From Agathobaculum hominis (GTDB lineage Bacteria > Bacillota > Clostridia > Oscillospirales > Butyricicoccaceae), in assembly GCF_014288055.1 (NCBI RefSeq), contig NZ_JACOPK010000008.1, positions 62,001 through 126,000 of the forward strand: a stretch of 64,000 nucleotides of DNA, in the 5' to 3' direction. The notes beneath the pieces were generated by a model. The model did no database searches, was not told where the DNA came from, and saw only the letters and a list, made by a program, of their open reading frames with translations. Shown one piece after another: positions 43,871 to 51,409 of this stretch (positions are counted from its first letter, which is position 1; the number at the start of each line of letters is the position of its first letter). The translations under genes were made by a program, and so were the position numbers.

Positions 43871-43904
43871 AAAAAATACCGACTCTTGATGAGTCGGTAT
43901 TTTT
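43871..43904 (-). terminator. Terminator of the amidoligase/micro-peptide operon
   Basis: AAATACCGACTC / GAGTCGGTATTT stem with a 5-base loop and TTTTTT, just after the second peptide's stop. Confidence 0.88.
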
Positions 43905-43908
43905 GTGT

Positions 43909-43983
43909 TCAATCATCGTCGATGATGTCGGCCAGCAGACCGATAATAGTCAGCGCACCGAGAATGACTTTTCCTGCGTTCAC
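43909..43983 (-). CDS. 24-residue hydrophobic micro-peptide with acidic end
   Basis: GTG start at 43983 with the site GAAGGTG. Reads MNAGKVILGALTIIGLLADI then IDDD: a hydrophobic helix ending in acidic residues. Last gene of the operon, 12 bases after the sister peptide and before a strong terminator. No family recognised. It could be a substrate, product precursor or small membrane partner of the enzymes encoded upstream. Confidence 0.55.
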   Translation of the reverse strand: MNAGKVILGALTIIGLLADIIDDD

Positions 43984-43995
43984 TTTTTCACCTTC

Positions 43996-44082
43996 TCAAC
44001 TGTCCGAGAAATTTTCAACGGCCTCGATGATGAGGTCAACCACTGCGCCGACGGCCTGAAAGATTGGGCCGAGTGCAATCAT
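43996..44082 (-). CDS. 28-residue amphipathic micro-peptide
   Basis: ATG 44082 with a textbook site AAAGGAGG. Begins MIALGPIFQAVGAVVDLI and ends IEAVENFSDS: a hydrophobic helix with four acidic residues and no basic one. It follows the glutamine amidotransferase stop by 19 bases, so belongs to that operon. In size and pattern it recalls phenol-soluble modulins and leaderless bacteriocins, but I see no direct match. Confidence 0.6.
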   Translation of the reverse strand: MIALGPIFQAVGAVVDLIIEAVENFSDS

Positions 44083-44101
44083 GCGAATCGCCTCCTTTCT
44101 A

Positions 44102-45043
44102 TTAGTACGCATAGAGCAATTCGCCGGTCATCTCATGGAGCAGAGTAGGATCGTAGAGCATTTCTTCGATCTCCTCCTCCGAACAGCCGTAGTCGAGAAG
44201 TGCTTGCACCTCATCGGCGGTTACGCCGAATGCCTTCGCCACGTTAAACAAGTCGTCATAGTTCGGAGGCGTATCTACGCAGAAGTCGCGGTAATATGGA
44301 GAATAACGCCGCCACCAATGCTCATAGCTGGTTCTCGGTGCAAATGCCCCGGTAGTGATACGGCCATTGCGGTCAATCTTCAATATCTCGCCCTCCTGCG
44401 GTTCTAGAATGTCGGTGGGCGCTTTCAGCCGCAGCTTTTTCAGCGCCTTGCAGAGGATTTCCTGCGTCGAGGCGTAAATCAGAAAGCCATCATAGAGCAT
44501 TACGCACAACGGATTGTCCCCAACGACGAACCAGATGGAATCATCCCTATCCAGAACGGTAAACACAAATGAACCCTCGACTGCTTCGGCCATAAATTTC
44601 AGGCTGTCGAAGTCGAGGGTTTTATTTTTCTCTAAAAGCTGAACGGCGACGTAGCTGTCGGTCTCGACACTCGTCAGCGGCAAATTTTCCTCTGTGCGTA
44701 ACTCTTTGTCATTCCAGAGAACGCCATTATGCGCGAGCGCAAAGCAGTTTCCGTCAATTTTACCGAGAAACGGATGATTGTTCTGGTTAAACTGCGCATT
44801 GCCCTGTGTGGTCATACGGGTGTGCCCCATCACCGCGTTCACACCGTGTGGAATGTGAATCTTCATTTTTCGAGCGGGAAGCGGACGCTTGTAGATACGC
44901 AGGCGGTCGTTGAAATTGTACGCGATACCGGTCGCATCCGTGCCGCGCACCTGACATTCGCGAGCCAGCGTATTCAGAATTTTGTTTTTCGTATGGGCAC
45001 TCAGGCACTCCTTAAAATCGATTAAACCGAATAAACTGCACAT
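44102..45043 (-). CDS. Class II glutamine amidotransferase (stand-alone Ntn domain)
   Basis: 313 residues. N-terminal nucleophile Cys2 (MCSLFG), GHTRMTTQG, the oxyanion and substrate block LAHNGVL, and ETDSYVAVQLLE match the PurF/GlmS glutaminase domain. There is no synthetase domain; the last ~60 residues are helical and acidic (ADEVQALLDYGCSEEEIEEM). It should release ammonia from glutamine and hand it to a partner, most likely the amidoligase encoded one base upstream. Confidence 0.9.
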   Translation of the reverse strand: MCSLFGLIDFKECLSAHTKNKILNTLARECQVRGTDATGIAYNFNDRLRIYKRPLPARKMKIHIPHGVNAVMGHTRMTTQGNAQFNQNNHPFLGKIDGNCFALAHNGVLWNDKELRTEENLPLTSVETDSYVAVQLLEKNKTLDFDSLKFMAEAVEGSFVFTVLDRDDSIWFVVGDNPLCVMLYDGFLIYASTQEILCKALKKLRLKAPTDILEPQEGEILKIDRNGRITTGAFAPRTSYEHWWRRYSPYYRDFCVDTPPNYDDLFNVAKAFGVTADEVQALLDYGCSEEEIEEMLYDPTLLHEMTGELLYAY

Positions 45044-45044
45044 A

Positions 45045-46136
45045 TTACTCCTCCTCCGAAGCGTTTACAGGTTCGTTGACATACAAGCGACGCTCTTTCA
45101 AATACTGAATAAGTTCCGGCTCGGTGATGTTGTCCAGAAAATCAAACCAGCTCATGTCCTGCACCTGACTGTCGGACAGAGAAACAGCCACCTCGACAAG
45201 ATGGTTGACCATCTGCAAGGTGGCTTTGAGAGTATTCAGTTTGAGCGTGCCGCGGAACATCCGGATTTCAACCGTATCCGAGTTTGTGAGGTTGACCGCC
45301 GTATAACGTCCGGCGCAGGAATTCTTTGCGTGGCTCATTTGTTCGGACGGGGTGAGCCGGATACCGTACCGAGCCGCCCAGCGATTCATCTGGGACTGGG
45401 TGCGGCGGCTAAAGCGAAGCAGCTCCGCCCAGAATTTTTCGACGAAATACAGTAAACGGGCAATCGCGGCCTCCTGCTGCTCATAAGTACAGCCGAATGC
45501 CAGACGGGAAATGTGAACGTGCAGTCCGCAGGTGCCCGCCGCGTGGCTGAGGTACCCCATGCTCTGCGCTTTACGGAGGACTTCCGCCCACGGCATTTCG
45601 TTCAGCTGATATTCGAGCGTCATCGGGTGAGTGACTAACTCAAGTCCTTCATCCAGACTACCGTCTGTCTTGATGTACAGGTTCTCGGCATCCTTGTTCG
45701 CAATATCAAGCAGCTTCTGCGCGTTGCTGTTTACCGTGCCGCCGTCATCGATTTCGAGCTCCACGCCGAAATGCCGCAGGCCCTTGCCATGAAACACAAG
45801 ATCCGGTGTGTAATTGTACTCGTGTATAATGTTACAATGCTCATCCCAGCAGGATGCGCAGTAGGCGTTGTCGTCATTATCCCAATACGCGCGGTCACGA
45901 TGAATAATGCGGTTGCAGTCTTCGCAGCGGACGTAGTATTCATCAAAGCAGTGGTCGCAGAGTGTGTGGGTATCGTCCTCGACGGCGTTTTCCTCGTAGA
46001 CCCGCTCGGCACAGTGGTCACAGATTACGGTCAGGCGGTCGGCACAATCCTCGCAGAGCCAGTCGCCTTCCGCTTGATACATGTCTTCAATTGGGTATTC
46101 TGCACCGCAGTTTGCACAAATTCTCGTTTCGCTCAT
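45045..46136 (-). CDS. Amidoligase (COOH-NH2 ligase family) with N-terminal zinc ribbons
   Basis: 363 residues from ATG 46136 (site GGAGG). The first ~105 residues hold several CxxC pairs (CANCGAEY, CEDC, CDHC, CDHC, CEDC, CASC), treble-clef or ribbon type. The rest is the Amidoligase_2 domain, related to glutamine synthetase and glutamate-cysteine ligase: FGVELEIDDGG (metal Glu), KTDGSLDEGLELVTHPM, CGLHVHISRLAFG and NLTNSDTVEIRMFRGTL. Such enzymes form amide bonds with ATP. Its TAA is one base before the amidotransferase ATG. Confidence 0.88.
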   Translation of the reverse strand: MSETRICANCGAEYPIEDMYQAEGDWLCEDCADRLTVICDHCAERVYEENAVEDDTHTLCDHCFDEYYVRCEDCNRIIHRDRAYWDNDDNAYCASCWDEHCNIIHEYNYTPDLVFHGKGLRHFGVELEIDDGGTVNSNAQKLLDIANKDAENLYIKTDGSLDEGLELVTHPMTLEYQLNEMPWAEVLRKAQSMGYLSHAAGTCGLHVHISRLAFGCTYEQQEAAIARLLYFVEKFWAELLRFSRRTQSQMNRWAARYGIRLTPSEQMSHAKNSCAGRYTAVNLTNSDTVEIRMFRGTLKLNTLKATLQMVNHLVEVAVSLSDSQVQDMSWFDFLDNITEPELIQYLKERRLYVNEPVNASEEE

Positions 46137-46166
46137 TGTCTGTTCCTCCATTTCGTTTGGTAAAAC

Positions 46167-46454
46167 TTAATACTCTTCGGCAAGCAGCATAGTAGAATGC
46201 GTCAAATCGTCGATGACGAACACCTTCGCGTTTACGGCATCATCACACGGCACATCAAGCTCGTAGCGGTACGGCGGCTGCTCCTGCTTATGGACGATGT
46301 GCTGACCGGTTGGCGTTTTGGTAAGGATAAACACTTGCAGGTAATCCTTTCTCGGCACTTCCATCGTCAAAACCATGTGCCACATGAGGTTGATCAGCCA
46401 CGATGGGATTTCATTCTCCACGCCACGTGTCAGGAATTTTTGATTTTCGAACAT
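46167..46454 (-). CDS. DUF960-family protein
   Basis: 95 residues from ATG 46454 with GAAAGGAG; the ORF opens at 46475. The family start MFENQKFLTRGVENEIPSWL and KDYLQVFIL are clear. DUF960 proteins occur on conjugative and integrative elements of Bacillota; function unknown. First gene of the operon, 30 bases before the amidoligase. Confidence 0.8.
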   Translation of the reverse strand: MFENQKFLTRGVENEIPSWLINLMWHMVLTMEVPRKDYLQVFILTKTPTGQHIVHKQEQPPYRYELDVPCDDAVNAKVFVIDDLTHSTMLLAEEY

Positions 46455-46469
46455 GTTTCTTCTCCTTTC

Positions 46470-46504
46470 AAACAAAATAGGCCACAGGGAATTACCCTGT
46501 GGCC
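46470..46504 (-). terminator. Hairpin with T-rich tail in the leader of the DUF960 operon
   Basis: GGCCACAGGG / CCCTGTGGCC, then TATTTTGTTT on the minus strand, directly before the ribosome site. Either the end of an incoming transcript or an attenuator. Confidence 0.6.
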
Positions 46505-46827
46505 CTCATGAATATAATATATATTTTATCTGATTGGAAAAACGGACAGTACAAGCTCTGCTGTTCAAGAGTAATATCTACAGTCAAAATTTGAATTTTG
46601 AATATAGATAAGTGACTTTTGTTTCTTATTATGATATGCTGTATCTGCATGGGATAGAGGATCAATTGGATATGCACATAGCTGTAATGGTCTAGGCGTT
46701 TTGATTTGAGATAGGTTGTATTGTGAATTGATTACGAGCGTTGGAAGTACGCTGTCACGCGGAAGTCTAAAACTACTATGGCGTTCGCAATCTCGAGCTC
46801 TTTTATAATATAAGGGGATTTAGTCAT
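46505..46827. other. AT-rich junction without a gene
   Basis: Probably holds the promoter of the DUF960 operon (TTGTAC..GATAAAAT on the minus strand) and that of the HAD gene (TATAAT near 46804), and the right end of the element. No copy of the tRNA-Leu 3' end is visible. Confidence 0.4.
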
Positions 46828-47613
46828 ATGATTCATTTAATCGCAAGTGATATTGACGGGACGCTGCTGCAAGGCGGACAGACCCGATTAGACCCGGCGC
46901 TGTTTGACGTTATTGAACGGCTGGAACAGCACGGAATTCGTTTTGCGGCGGCGAGCGGCAGACAGTATACCAATCTGCGGCGGCTGTTTGCCCCTGTCGC
47001 GGACAAAATCGACTATATCTGCGAAAACGGCAGTCTGGTCATCAGCGACGGCAGTGTGCTGTATAAGCAGGTGATCGACCGGGCGCTCGGCACGAAGATT
47101 CTGCGCTGCATGCTGGAGATGGAGGGCTGCGAACCGCTGCTGAGCGGAGTCATGCAGTGCTATGTTCAGCCAAAGGACCCGGCTTACGCGGACCATATGC
47201 GATATTTTGTGGGGAATGATGTAGCGGTTGTAGAGGATCTGACAGCGGTGCCGGAGCCGTTTCTGAAAATTGCGGCGTATTTCCCGGACGGCGCCACCGA
47301 AGAATACCGTCTGCGTATCGCGCAGGCTGCGGGAGGGACGATGCGGCCTGTGGTTTCCGGTATGGCGTGGGTGGACCTGCTGCCGCAGGACTGCGATAAA
47401 GGCACAGCGCTTGCGGTTTTGCAGCGCCATCTTCATATAAATCGAGAAGAAACGATGGCTTTCGGGGATAACGAAAATGATGTGGAGCTGCTTCGGCAGG
47501 CGGGACTGTCCTATGCGATGAAAACAGGCAATCCGTGCGTTCTTCGACTGGCAGACCGTGCGGCGGATGATGTCATATCCGAACTGAATATGCTGCTGAG
47601 CGAATTGGAATAA
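46828..47613 (+). CDS. HAD-IIB (Cof-type) sugar phosphatase
   Basis: 261 residues. HAD motif I ASDIDGTLLQGG, motif II AAASGRQ, motif III Lys in CDKGTALAVLQ, motif IV FGDNENDVELLRQAG; a C2-type cap lies between. Dephosphorylates sugar phosphates or cofactors. First gene right of the element; site AAGGGG. Ends at a bidirectional terminator shared with the GH27 gene. Confidence 0.92.
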   Translation: MIHLIASDIDGTLLQGGQTRLDPALFDVIERLEQHGIRFAAASGRQYTNLRRLFAPVADKIDYICENGSLVISDGSVLYKQVIDRALGTKILRCMLEMEGCEPLLSGVMQCYVQPKDPAYADHMRYFVGNDVAVVEDLTAVPEPFLKIAAYFPDGATEEYRLRIAQAAGGTMRPVVSGMAWVDLLPQDCDKGTALAVLQRHLHINREETMAFGDNENDVELLRQAGLSYAMKTGNPCVLRLADRAADDVISELNMLLSELE

Positions 47614-47636
47614 GACGATTTTGATCAGAACAAAAA

Positions 47637-47663
47637 AACACCACCCTTGCGGGTGGTGTTTTT
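47637..47663. terminator. Bidirectional terminator between HAD and GH27 genes
   Basis: AACACCACCC / GGGTGGTGTT with A- and T-runs on either side. Confidence 0.9.
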
Positions 47664-47677
47664 GAAGAAAAGGAGAA

Positions 47678-48985
47678 TTAGGATTTTGTCGTGAGCTTAA
47701 ACAGAACAGCGCCGTGCGTATCGATCGAGCATACAATGCCGGAGGAAACGACAGCATCGGGCTGGTCGCCCCAGAGGTCGTGAACCGTGTATTCACCGGA
47801 CAGACCGAGCTTGTCCAGCGTGATCTCGCGCTTTGCCGGAAGATTGCCGAGATTGAATACGGCAAGGTAGGTGTTACCCTGCTCATCTTCAGCCTGCCAT
47901 GCAATCGTGTCGCAGACATTCAGAATTTCGCGGGCGTTCCGGCTGTCCTTCAGCAGTGCCAGCACTTCCGGGTTGGTAATCAGGCCGAGCGTCCATTCAT
48001 CCAGATCGGTCAGCTCGCAGCCAAGCATAAGCGGCGAACGGAAAATCGACCACAGCGTCAGCATGGTGCGCTGCTCAGGGCGGGTCAGAAGCGTGTTGCG
48101 CTCGAAAACGCCGTGCTCGCAGCCGCGAATGGAGATATGGCCGACCGGAAGCATATCGCAATCAGGGAAGCAGCCGTTCGATACGTAAGGACTCCAGTTG
48201 CGGCAGCGCATGAACATTTCAGTAATATCTTCCCAGCGGTCCCAGAAATCGTTGGTAATGCGCCACATATTGGCGTATTTGCGCAGGTGGTCCGCCTGTT
48301 CCACCATGGCCGGTCCGGGAGAAAGACTCAGCACAATATCGCGGCCGCAATGCTGAATTGCTGCGGCGATCATTTCGATTTCTTCTCTGCCGGAATAGTC
48401 GTAATCCTGATTGATACGGCGGTAAACCACGCAGATGTCATCTACCTTGACGAAATCGACGCCCCACGAAGCGTACAGCTCGAACAGAGAGTCGTAATAG
48501 GCCTGTGCGCCGACGGCAACGGGATTAAGACCGTACATATCCGAGTTCCAGGCGCAGATAGAAGCCGTGTGAGCAATATCACGCGCATGAACATCGGTAC
48601 CCTTGATGGGTACGTTCTTTGCAACCGCCTGACGCGGAATGCCGCGCATGATATGAATGCCAAATTTCAGTCCCTTGCTGTGAATGTAGTCAGCAATCGG
48701 TTTGAAGCCTTTTCCGTCTGCGGCGGAGGGAAAACGATTTGGGGAGGGCATCAGACGGCCGTATTCGTCCATGCAGAGCTCAGCAAAGGCGTGATAGGCG
48801 GTAGAATCTGCGGTCGGCTCCGACCACTGAATATCGCATACAACGTATTCCCAGCCATAGGGCTTCAGATGCTCTGCCATATAATCCGCGTTACGGATGA
48901 GGTCCTCTTCCGTAACGGAGGCACCGTAGCAGTCCCAGCTGTTCCAGCCCATCGGCGGATTGACAGCAAACAAGTTCTTGTCCAT
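47678..48985 (-). CDS. GH27 family glycosidase (alpha-galactosidase or beta-L-arabinopyranosidase)
   Basis: 435 residues from ATG 48985 (site GAAGGG); no signal peptide, so cytosolic. GH27 start PPMGWNSWDCYGASVTEEDL, YVVCDIQWSEP, nucleophile Asp in VDFVKVDDICV, acid/base region MWRITNDFWDRW, and a C-terminal beta domain. GH27 covers alpha-galactosidase, alpha-N-acetylgalactosaminidase and beta-L-arabinopyranosidase. The arabinose operon next door makes the last plausible. Confidence 0.88.
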   Translation of the reverse strand: MDKNLFAVNPPMGWNSWDCYGASVTEEDLIRNADYMAEHLKPYGWEYVVCDIQWSEPTADSTAYHAFAELCMDEYGRLMPSPNRFPSAADGKGFKPIADYIHSKGLKFGIHIMRGIPRQAVAKNVPIKGTDVHARDIAHTASICAWNSDMYGLNPVAVGAQAYYDSLFELYASWGVDFVKVDDICVVYRRINQDYDYSGREEIEMIAAAIQHCGRDIVLSLSPGPAMVEQADHLRKYANMWRITNDFWDRWEDITEMFMRCRNWSPYVSNGCFPDCDMLPVGHISIRGCEHGVFERNTLLTRPEQRTMLTLWSIFRSPLMLGCELTDLDEWTLGLITNPEVLALLKDSRNAREILNVCDTIAWQAEDEQGNTYLAVFNLGNLPAKREITLDKLGLSGEYTVHDLWGDQPDAVVSSGIVCSIDTHGAVLFKLTTKS

Positions 48986-49061
48986 AATTACCCTTCTTTC
49001 ATAAATCATGTAAATCTGAAATTGTATGATCAAATCCGACTGGTTTGTCTTGACAAATTGG

Positions 49062-49089
49062 ATTATAGCACTATTATAAAAAGTATCAA
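49062..49089 (-). promoter_or_regulatory. Promoter of the GH27 gene
   Basis: Minus strand TTGATA, 16-base spacer, TATAAT. A TTGACA at 49050 on the plus strand may serve the divergent regulator. Confidence 0.55.
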
Positions 49090-49185
49090 ATGACTTAAAA
49101 AAGCAAAAAATATTTTTCTGCGATAAAATTTATAAAATTTTATTAGATATGTTTGATAAAGTCAGCTCGGAAGGGACGGACCGAC

Positions 49186-50076
49186 ATGGTAGTATATCTT
49201 TTTAATTTCAACACCTGCCAGGATCTAGCGCTGCTGGAAATCGGCGATCAGCAGTGTTCGCCGCTGTATGCCTTTGGCCCGAATATTCGTAATGAATACA
49301 TTTTTCATTACGTTGTATCGGGAAAAGGTGTGGTTATGCTTCAGCCCTCCGGCGAAAAAGGACAGAATATTCTCTCCGAAACGATTGAAGTCAAGGCGGG
49401 AGAAGGTTTTCTGATAGAGCCGCATACCGCGCATATGTACCGTGCTGATGAGAACGACCCATGGCATTATATCTGGATCGTATTCACCGGCCTGAGCGTA
49501 CCGTCGTATCTCCGTGCGTGCGGCCTGACGCGGAATAATCCGGTTTTTTACCCCCAAAGCTATGCGCATGCGGTATCTTCCCGCGTCCGGGAGCCGCTTC
49601 GTCAGATACTCGGCCACCCCGATGCCTCAAAAGCGTTCATTATCGGGCAACTGCATCTTTTCTTTGACGGACTGATGGAAAATACCGCAGTACAGTCAAA
49701 AAATGTTACGACGGATATCAATATCGCCAATGTCTACATTGCGGAGGCGATGCGCTATATCGAATCGCGCTATGCGGATATTCGCTCGCTGGATGAAATT
49801 GCCGGTTTCTGCAATGTCACCCGAAGCCATCTGGCAAGGCTGTTTCGCAGCACGCTACATGTCACATTGCAGGAATATTTGATCAATTATCGAATGGATA
49901 AGGCCAAAGAGCTGCTGGTCAACACCAATCTGCCGATTTATCAGATTGCGCAGCAGGTTGGCTATGAAGGCGCGCTGCAATTCAATAAAGCGTTTAAGAA
50001 CAGAATGCAGGTGCCGCCCAGAACGTGGCGGCTGCAGAACCGGCTCCGGCTGAGCGGCGACCCTGACAGAAAATAG
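49186..50076 (+). CDS. AraC-family transcriptional regulator
   Basis: 296 residues from ATG 49186 (site GAAGGGACGG). N-terminal cupin-type sensor (IFHYVVSGKGVVMLQP, EVKAGEGFLIEPHTAHMYRA) and two C-terminal helix-turn-helices (SLDEIAGFCNVTRSHLARLF; PIYQIAQQVGYEGALQFNKA). Divergent from the GH27 gene, which it most likely activates when a sugar is bound. Confidence 0.92.
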   Translation: MVVYLFNFNTCQDLALLEIGDQQCSPLYAFGPNIRNEYIFHYVVSGKGVVMLQPSGEKGQNILSETIEVKAGEGFLIEPHTAHMYRADENDPWHYIWIVFTGLSVPSYLRACGLTRNNPVFYPQSYAHAVSSRVREPLRQILGHPDASKAFIIGQLHLFFDGLMENTAVQSKNVTTDINIANVYIAEAMRYIESRYADIRSLDEIAGFCNVTRSHLARLFRSTLHVTLQEYLINYRMDKAKELLVNTNLPIYQIAQQVGYEGALQFNKAFKNRMQVPPRTWRLQNRLRLSGDPDRK

Positions 50077-50083
50077 ATATGCA

Positions 50084-50131
50084 AAATTGTACGTACATTT
50101 TGTTTACAAAAATGAAAACATACGTTATAAT
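50084..50131 (+). promoter_or_regulatory. araR promoter with AraR box
   Basis: AAATTGTACGTACATTT (50084-50100) fits the AraR operator ATTTGTACGTACAAAT; it sits directly before -35 TTTACA (50103), 17-base spacer, -10 TATAAT (50126). Suggests autoregulation. Confidence 0.8.
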
Positions 50132-50174
50132 AGGAGATGTAATAATGATCATGGCAAATCAAGGAGAATGAGAT

Positions 50175-51266
50175 ATGGCACAGCCCAAATATCAGCTGTT
50201 ACAGCAATGGCTGAGGGACCAGATAAATAGCAGAGAATACACTGCGAATCAGCAGATTCCAACGGAACTGGAGCTTGCTGAGCAGTTTGGATACAGCCGG
50301 CAGACGATACGGCAGGCGATCAGCGGCCTGGAGCAGGAGGGGCTGCTGAAGCGGACGCCGGGGCGCGGCACGTTCGTATGTCAGCAGAATGCCGGCCGGG
50401 TGAACCGCAGCGAATCCCGCACCCGCAGAGTCGGTGTGCTGACCACGTATCTGGACGATTATATTTTTCCCGGCATCATCAACGGCATCGAGCGGGTGCT
50501 GAGCCGTCATGACTATCTGTTTACGCTGGGACTTACGCACAATAAAACGCTGGACGAAGCGACGGCGTTGCAGAAGCTGCTGGCGGACGGTGTGGACGGA
50601 CTGATCATCGAGGGCACCAAAACGGCTCTCCCTACGCCGAACGAAGGTATTCTGCAAAGTTTTCGCGATGCAGGCATCCCCATGGTGTTTATCAACGGCT
50701 GCTATGACGGCGCAAACGACAGCTACGTACTGATGGATGATGTACAGTCGGGCGAGCTGCTCACGCAGCATCTGATTGACCAGGGGCATACGCAGATCGG
50801 CGGGATTTTCAAATCCGATGATATTCAGGGCGTAAAACGCTACGAGGGCGTTGTAAAGGGAATGCAGAAGAATAACGGGCACATCAAGGATGACTGCATT
50901 CTGTGGTACACGACAGAGGATGTCCGCTATCTGTTCGAGGGCTCTATGGATGAAATGATCCTCAAGCGTCTGGCGGACAGCACAGCGGTGGTATGTTATA
51001 ATGACGAAATCGCCGCAAAGCTGATCGATGTGCTGCGGTGCGCCGGAAAGCGCGTTCCGGACGATCTGTCGGTTGTCGGCTTCGATAATTCGCCGTTCGC
51101 CGGCTCGCAGCTGTACAATCTGACGACTGTGACCTATCCGGCAGCGGATATCGGAGAAACTGCCGCAAATGTATTGATGCGCTGTCTGGAAGATCCGGAG
51201 CATAGAGAACATATTAAAATCAAGCCTAATATTGTTGAACGCGGTTCTGTACGCTGCCTGAAATAA
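50175..51266 (+). CDS. araR: Arabinose repressor AraR (GntR head, LacI-type sensor)
   Basis: 363 residues. GntR winged helix at 1-70 (IPTELELAEQFGYSRQTIRQ..GRGTFV), then a LacI/GalR periplasmic-binding-like domain (VGVLTTYLDDYIFPGIING.., DDLSVVGFDNSPFAG). That combination, and TGTACGTACA boxes before this gene and the kinase gene, identify AraR. Releases DNA when L-arabinose binds. Site AAGGAG. Ends at a strong terminator. Confidence 0.93.
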   Translation: MAQPKYQLLQQWLRDQINSREYTANQQIPTELELAEQFGYSRQTIRQAISGLEQEGLLKRTPGRGTFVCQQNAGRVNRSESRTRRVGVLTTYLDDYIFPGIINGIERVLSRHDYLFTLGLTHNKTLDEATALQKLLADGVDGLIIEGTKTALPTPNEGILQSFRDAGIPMVFINGCYDGANDSYVLMDDVQSGELLTQHLIDQGHTQIGGIFKSDDIQGVKRYEGVVKGMQKNNGHIKDDCILWYTTEDVRYLFEGSMDEMILKRLADSTAVVCYNDEIAAKLIDVLRCAGKRVPDDLSVVGFDNSPFAGSQLYNLTTVTYPAADIGETAANVLMRCLEDPEHREHIKIKPNIVERGSVRCLK

Positions 51267-51292
51267 TACCTTTTTGGATAATATGAATAAAA

Positions 51293-51332
51293 AAGACGGG
51301 AAAATTCAGTGCATTTTCCCGTCTTGCTTTTT
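51293..51332 (+). terminator. araR terminator
   Basis: AAGACGGGAAAAT / ATTTTCCCGTCTT stem, then GCTTTTT. Confidence 0.85.
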
Positions 51333-51376
51333 GTACGTACAATTGTTACAATAAAAATACAAAAGATACTTACATA
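51329..51376 (+). promoter_or_regulatory. AraR box and promoter of the arabinose operon
   Basis: TTTTGTACGTACAATTG (51329-51345) overlaps a weak promoter, TTGTTA with GATACT 16 bases later. A further half-site GCGTACAAAT runs into the kinase start codon (51402-51411). Confidence 0.75.
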
Positions 51377-51409
51377 TAGGTGAGTGCAGCAAAAAGAAGG
51401 TGCGTACAA

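Larger units (their letters stand above)
36050..46470. mobile_element. Integrated element next to tRNA-Leu (about 10.4 kb)
   Basis: Lower GC than flanks, and consists of integrase, excisionase-like, replication ATPase, serine recombinase and cargo genes. The left edge is set by the tRNA; the right edge is placed by the change back to metabolic genes near 46.5 kb. I could not find a repeat of the tRNA 3' end there, so the true right attachment site is unknown. Confidence 0.7.

Noticed and set aside
43748..43912. N-terminal extension of the serine recombinase to 43912
   Set aside because: It reads through the operon terminator; the family start and ribosome site lie at 43747.
46505..46827. Right attachment site of the tRNA-Leu element
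   Set aside because: No copy of the tRNA 3' sequence (GGTTCGATTCCGGC) could be found here.
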